From an uncultured Litoreibacter sp. (GTDB taxonomy: Bacteria; Pseudomonadota; Alphaproteobacteria; Rhodobacterales; Rhodobacteraceae), in the NCBI GenBank assembly GCA_947492995.1, contig CANLOU010000001.1:248001-312000 (forward strand): a stretch of DNA of 64,000 nt, read 5' to 3'. How positions within the stretch are numbered: position 1 is the stretch's first letter; every line of letters begins with the position of its first letter. A program made the translations under genes and the position numbers. Shown piece by piece: positions 61,791-64,000 of this stretch. Below the pieces are notes generated by a model. That model was not told where the DNA came from. It ran no database searches and saw only the letters and a list, made by a program, of their open reading frames with translations.

Positions 61791-62558
61791 ATGCCGTTTC
61801 AGAAAATTCAGGCCGAAAAACTGTCGGGCGCGGTGGTCAAGCAGATCGAACTGCTGATCCTGCGCGGCATCCTGCGCCCCGGCGACCGGCTGCCGTCGGA
61901 ACGGGAATTGGCTGACAAGCTGGGCGTGTCCCGCCCGTCCCTGCGCGAAGCCGTGGCCGCCCTGCAGGACCGTGGGCTGCTGGAGACCCGCGCGGGCGCG
62001 GGCATCTTCGTGGGCAACGTCATGGGGGCCGAATTTTCCGACACGCTGGTGCGGCTGTTCTCCGACCATGAGGAGGCGATGTTCGACTACATCTCCTTCC
62101 GCCGCGACATGGAGGGCATGGCCGCCGAGCGCGCCGCCCGGCTGGGGTCAGACACCGACCTGAAGGTGATCCAGGCCATCTACGACAAGATGGAAGCCGC
62201 CCATTCCAAGCGCAACCCGCTTGAGGAAAGCCAGCTGGACGCCGAATTTCACCTCGCCATCATCGAGGCCAGCCACAACGTGGTGATGCTGCATATGATG
62301 CGCGCCATGTTCCAGCTGCTGCGCGAGGGCGTGTTTTACAACCGGCAGATGATGTTCAAGCAGCGCACCACCCGCGATATGCTGCTGGACCAGCACCGCG
62401 CGATCAACGACGCGGTGCAGGCCCGCGACCCCGACGCGGCGCGTTTGGCCGTGTCGGCTCATCTGACCTATGTCGAGGACAGCCTGTCCGACCAGCAACG
62501 CACCGACCGCCACGAGGCGATTGCGGTGCAGCGGCTGGAACAAGAAGCGCTGCGCTAG
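61791..62558 (+). CDS. FadR/GlcC-type GntR family regulator
   Basis: 255 residues. A GntR winged helix at residues 8-75 (IELLILRGILRPGDRLPSERE, LADKLGVSRPSLREAVAALQ) is followed by an all-helical FCD domain (about 95-235) whose metal/ligand residues are visible in D-A-E-F-H-L-A-I and in the late H-R-A-I-N-D-A-V and H-L-T-Y. FCD regulators sense small carboxylates. The shared operator design suggests that it controls glcDEF, as a GlcC equivalent, or the convergent enolase-superfamily gene; neither is proved. The ATG at 61791 follows CAGGGGG. Confidence 0.9.
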   Translation: MPFQKIQAEKLSGAVVKQIELLILRGILRPGDRLPSERELADKLGVSRPSLREAVAALQDRGLLETRAGAGIFVGNVMGAEFSDTLVRLFSDHEEAMFDYISFRRDMEGMAAERAARLGSDTDLKVIQAIYDKMEAAHSKRNPLEESQLDAEFHLAIIEASHNVVMLHMMRAMFQLLREGVFYNRQMMFKQRTTRDMLLDQHRAINDAVQARDPDAARLAVSAHLTYVEDSLSDQQRTDRHEAIAVQRLEQEALR

Positions 62559-63787
62559 TCTTCCAGCGGCGGGGCTCCCCCCGCGAATGTGTTGCCGCCT
62601 TGGTAATTGCAGGGGTCTTCCTGCATCTGCAGATGCAGCTCCGCGCCCGTGTAGGGATGCGCGCGGGCCAGATCCTCGTTGAAATTGATGCCAAGGCCGG
62701 GGGCCTCGGGCGGCGTGATGTAGCCGCGTTCGACCCTTATGGTGCCGCCGATCAGGTCGTCATGGAACTTGGTCTCGATGCTTTCGCACATCAACAGGTT
62801 GGGGATCGACGCGCCCAGATGGATGTTGGCCGCCCATTCGACGGGGCCCGCGTACAGATGCGGGGCCATTTCGGCGTTGAACACCTCGGCAATGGCGGCC
62901 AGCTTCTTCATCTCCCAGATCCCCCCGGCGCGGCCAAGCGCGGGCTGCATGATCTTCGCCCCGCCCGAGCGCAACACGGTCGCAAACTCCGCCTTGGTGG
63001 TCATCCGCTCGCCGGTGGCAATCGGGATGCGCACCGCGTCGGCGACGGCCTTGAATTCCAGTAGATTGTCCGGCGGGATCGGCTCCTCATACCACAGCGG
63101 GCTGTAGGGCTCCAACGCTTGGCCCAGCCGGATCGCGCCATGCGTGTTGAACTGCCCGTGGGTGCCAAATAACAGGTCGGCGCGGTCGCCAACGGCCTCG
63201 CGGATGGCCTTGCAAAACGCCACCGACATGGAAATGTCGCTCATCGCGGGCTGGTGCCCGCCGCGCATTGTGTAGGGGCCGGCGGGGTCGAATTTGACGG
63301 CCGTGTAGCCTTCCTCGACCCGCGCCACGGCTGCCTCAGCCGCCTGTTCCGGCGAGAACCAGAACTCCGTCAGGTCATGATGGGGCAGCGGGTACAGGTA
63401 GGTATAGGCCCGCACACGGTCATTCATCTTGCCGCCCAGCAGCGCCCAGACGGGCCGTCCGCGTGCTTTGCCCAGAATGTCCCAGCACGCGATCTCAAGC
63501 CCGCTGAACGCGCCCATCACCGTCGGGTCCGGCCGCTGCGTGAAGCCCGACGAATAGGCGCGGCGGAACATCTTCTCGATGTTCTCGGGGCTTTCGCCCG
63601 CCATGTGCCGCTCAAACACATCGCGCACCACGGCGACCTGCACATCGGGGGCCACAGCGGAGGCATAGACCTCGCCATAACCAACAATCCCATCATCGGT
63701 CGTCAGCTTGGTGAATATCCAGTAGCGCCCCCCCCATCCGGGTGCGGGCGGGGCCACAACGAAGGTCTCCAGCTCTGCAAGTCGCAT
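62555..63787 (-). CDS. mandelate racemase/muconate lactonizing enzyme family protein
   Basis: 410 residues, enolase superfamily. The N-terminal capping domain runs to about residue 125 (GVGYGEVY-like IVGYGEVYASA). The barrel has AVKFDPAGPY near residue 160, LLFGTHGQFNTHGAIRLG near residue 210, WYEEPIPPDN near residue 237 and IATGERMTTKAEF near residue 260, then HLYAGPVEWAANIHLGASI near residue 325. The Glu ligands are in place, while the first metal site, usually D-x-H-G-R/N, reads G-T-H-G-Q. It probably dehydrates a sugar acid. Its stop overlaps that of the GntR gene in CTAG. Confidence 0.88.
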   Translation of the reverse strand: MRLAELETFVVAPPAPGWGGRYWIFTKLTTDDGIVGYGEVYASAVAPDVQVAVVRDVFERHMAGESPENIEKMFRRAYSSGFTQRPDPTVMGAFSGLEIACWDILGKARGRPVWALLGGKMNDRVRAYTYLYPLPHHDLTEFWFSPEQAAEAAVARVEEGYTAVKFDPAGPYTMRGGHQPAMSDISMSVAFCKAIREAVGDRADLLFGTHGQFNTHGAIRLGQALEPYSPLWYEEPIPPDNLLEFKAVADAVRIPIATGERMTTKAEFATVLRSGGAKIMQPALGRAGGIWEMKKLAAIAEVFNAEMAPHLYAGPVEWAANIHLGASIPNLLMCESIETKFHDDLIGGTIRVERGYITPPEAPGLGINFNEDLARAHPYTGAELHLQMQEDPCNYQGGNTFAGGAPPLED

Positions 63788-63802
63788 CTTAAAACCCTAT
63801 CA

Positions 63803-63855
63803 TTGTTCCAAAAATATCCCGGGGGAGGCGCGCAGCGACGGGGGCGGAGCCCCCT
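63803..63855 (+). repeat. 3'-end repeat, copy 4
   Basis: ATTGTTCCAAAAATATCCCG followed by GGGGAGGCGCGCAGCGACGG and a hairpin in GGGGGC-GGA-GCCCCC (63840-63854). It lies between the enolase-superfamily gene start and the end of the alcohol dehydrogenase, i.e. just downstream of the latter. Confidence 0.6.
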
Positions 63856-63864
63856 AACACCGCC

Positions 63865-64000
63865 TCAAAAGACAATCACGTTGCGGCGCGCAGCGCCTGT
63901 GCGGGTGTCGGCAATCGCCTCGTTGATCTGGTCCAAAGACCAGCGCCCCGAAATCAGCTCGTCCAGCTTCAGCCGGTCCTGCTGATACAAATCCACCATC
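63865..64000 (-). CDS. C-terminal fragment, zinc-dependent alcohol dehydrogenase
   Basis: About 44 residues, 5' end outside the window: MVDLYQQDRLKLDELISGRW, then SLDQINEAIADTRTGAARRN and V-I-V-F before the stop. This is the characteristic end of class III-like zinc alcohol dehydrogenases (L-D-x-L-I-S-x-x-x-x-L-x-x-I-N-E-A). It runs in the same direction as the enolase-superfamily gene, with a 78-base gap containing the 3'-end repeat. Confidence 0.85.
   Translation of the reverse strand, partial: MVDLYQQDRLKLDELISGRWSLDQINEAIADTRTGAARRNVIVF

Overview
The window is chromosomal DNA of a marine-type alphaproteobacterium of the Rhodobacterales (Roseobacter group). Support: GC-rich coding sequence throughout; the gene order phoH-ybeY-corC-lnt with metK and trmB nearby; a trpF-small gene-trpB cluster next to ihfB and a LapA-domain gene; a SAM/SAH-type riboswitch in front of metK (a class known from Rhodobacterales); glcDEF; and several Tat or lipoprotein exports. 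No tRNA, rRNA, prophage, insertion sequence or CRISPR array was recognised. Both ends cut genes (an FMN-dependent hydroxyacid oxidase tail at the left, a zinc alcohol dehydrogenase tail at the right).

Layout. 1-7.5 kb: MFS transporter, a DoxX/SRPBCC pair facing a MarR regulator, ribosomal protein L25 and peptidyl-tRNA hydrolase with two coupled downstream genes, an FkbM methyltransferase and an M50 protease. 7.8-10.8 kb: trpB, trpF, LapA and ihfB, all leftward. 10.9-15 kb: an accessory stretch with a decayed YHYH gene, an RTX calcium-binding protein and a Tat-exported DUF3179 protein. 15-17.3 kb: katG. 17.6-20.5 kb: aroA, two unrelated small genes and cmk, chained by 4-base overlaps. 20.6-29.6 kb: translation and envelope housekeeping (trmB, metK, lnt, corC, ybeY, phoH, miaB) with two exported proteins sharing a small domain. 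30-38.6 kb: rsgA, Hsp20, an exported serine protease, the glycolate oxidase operon glcDEF and two small rightward genes. 38.6-45.4 kb: a four-gene MoxR/DUF58/DUF4159/membrane operon. 45.4-54 kb: DUF1285, a glyoxalase/WYL pair, polA, HIT protein, and a divergent GT14 glycosyltransferase/sulfotransferase pair. 54-64 kb: rpiB, an adenosine-kinase-like sugar kinase, nth, a Hint-fold protein, an Ada-type alkyltransferase, small redox and export genes, two tandem OmpA lipoproteins, a FadR-type regulator and an enolase-superfamily enzyme.

The most striking unexplained structure is a family of intergenic arrays of short, self-complementary units of about 20 bases (clearest at 3617-3709, 9109-9202, 17395-17487 and 31781-31871; looser members at 35939, 53748, 54015 and 57926). 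Each unit is a perfect or nearly perfect palindrome, but the arms differ from unit to unit. The complete arrays begin and end with a unit centred on TTCGAA, and three of the four lie just beyond an intrinsic terminator. One array exists as an inverted copy 13.8 kb away. A second, weaker repeat family (AAATATCC-GGGG followed by a small G/C hairpin) marks gene 3' ends at five places. The operators in front of glcD and in front of the FadR-type regulator at 61.8 kb have the same design, which links that regulator to glycolate use. All function calls come from reading the sequence; no database search was possible.
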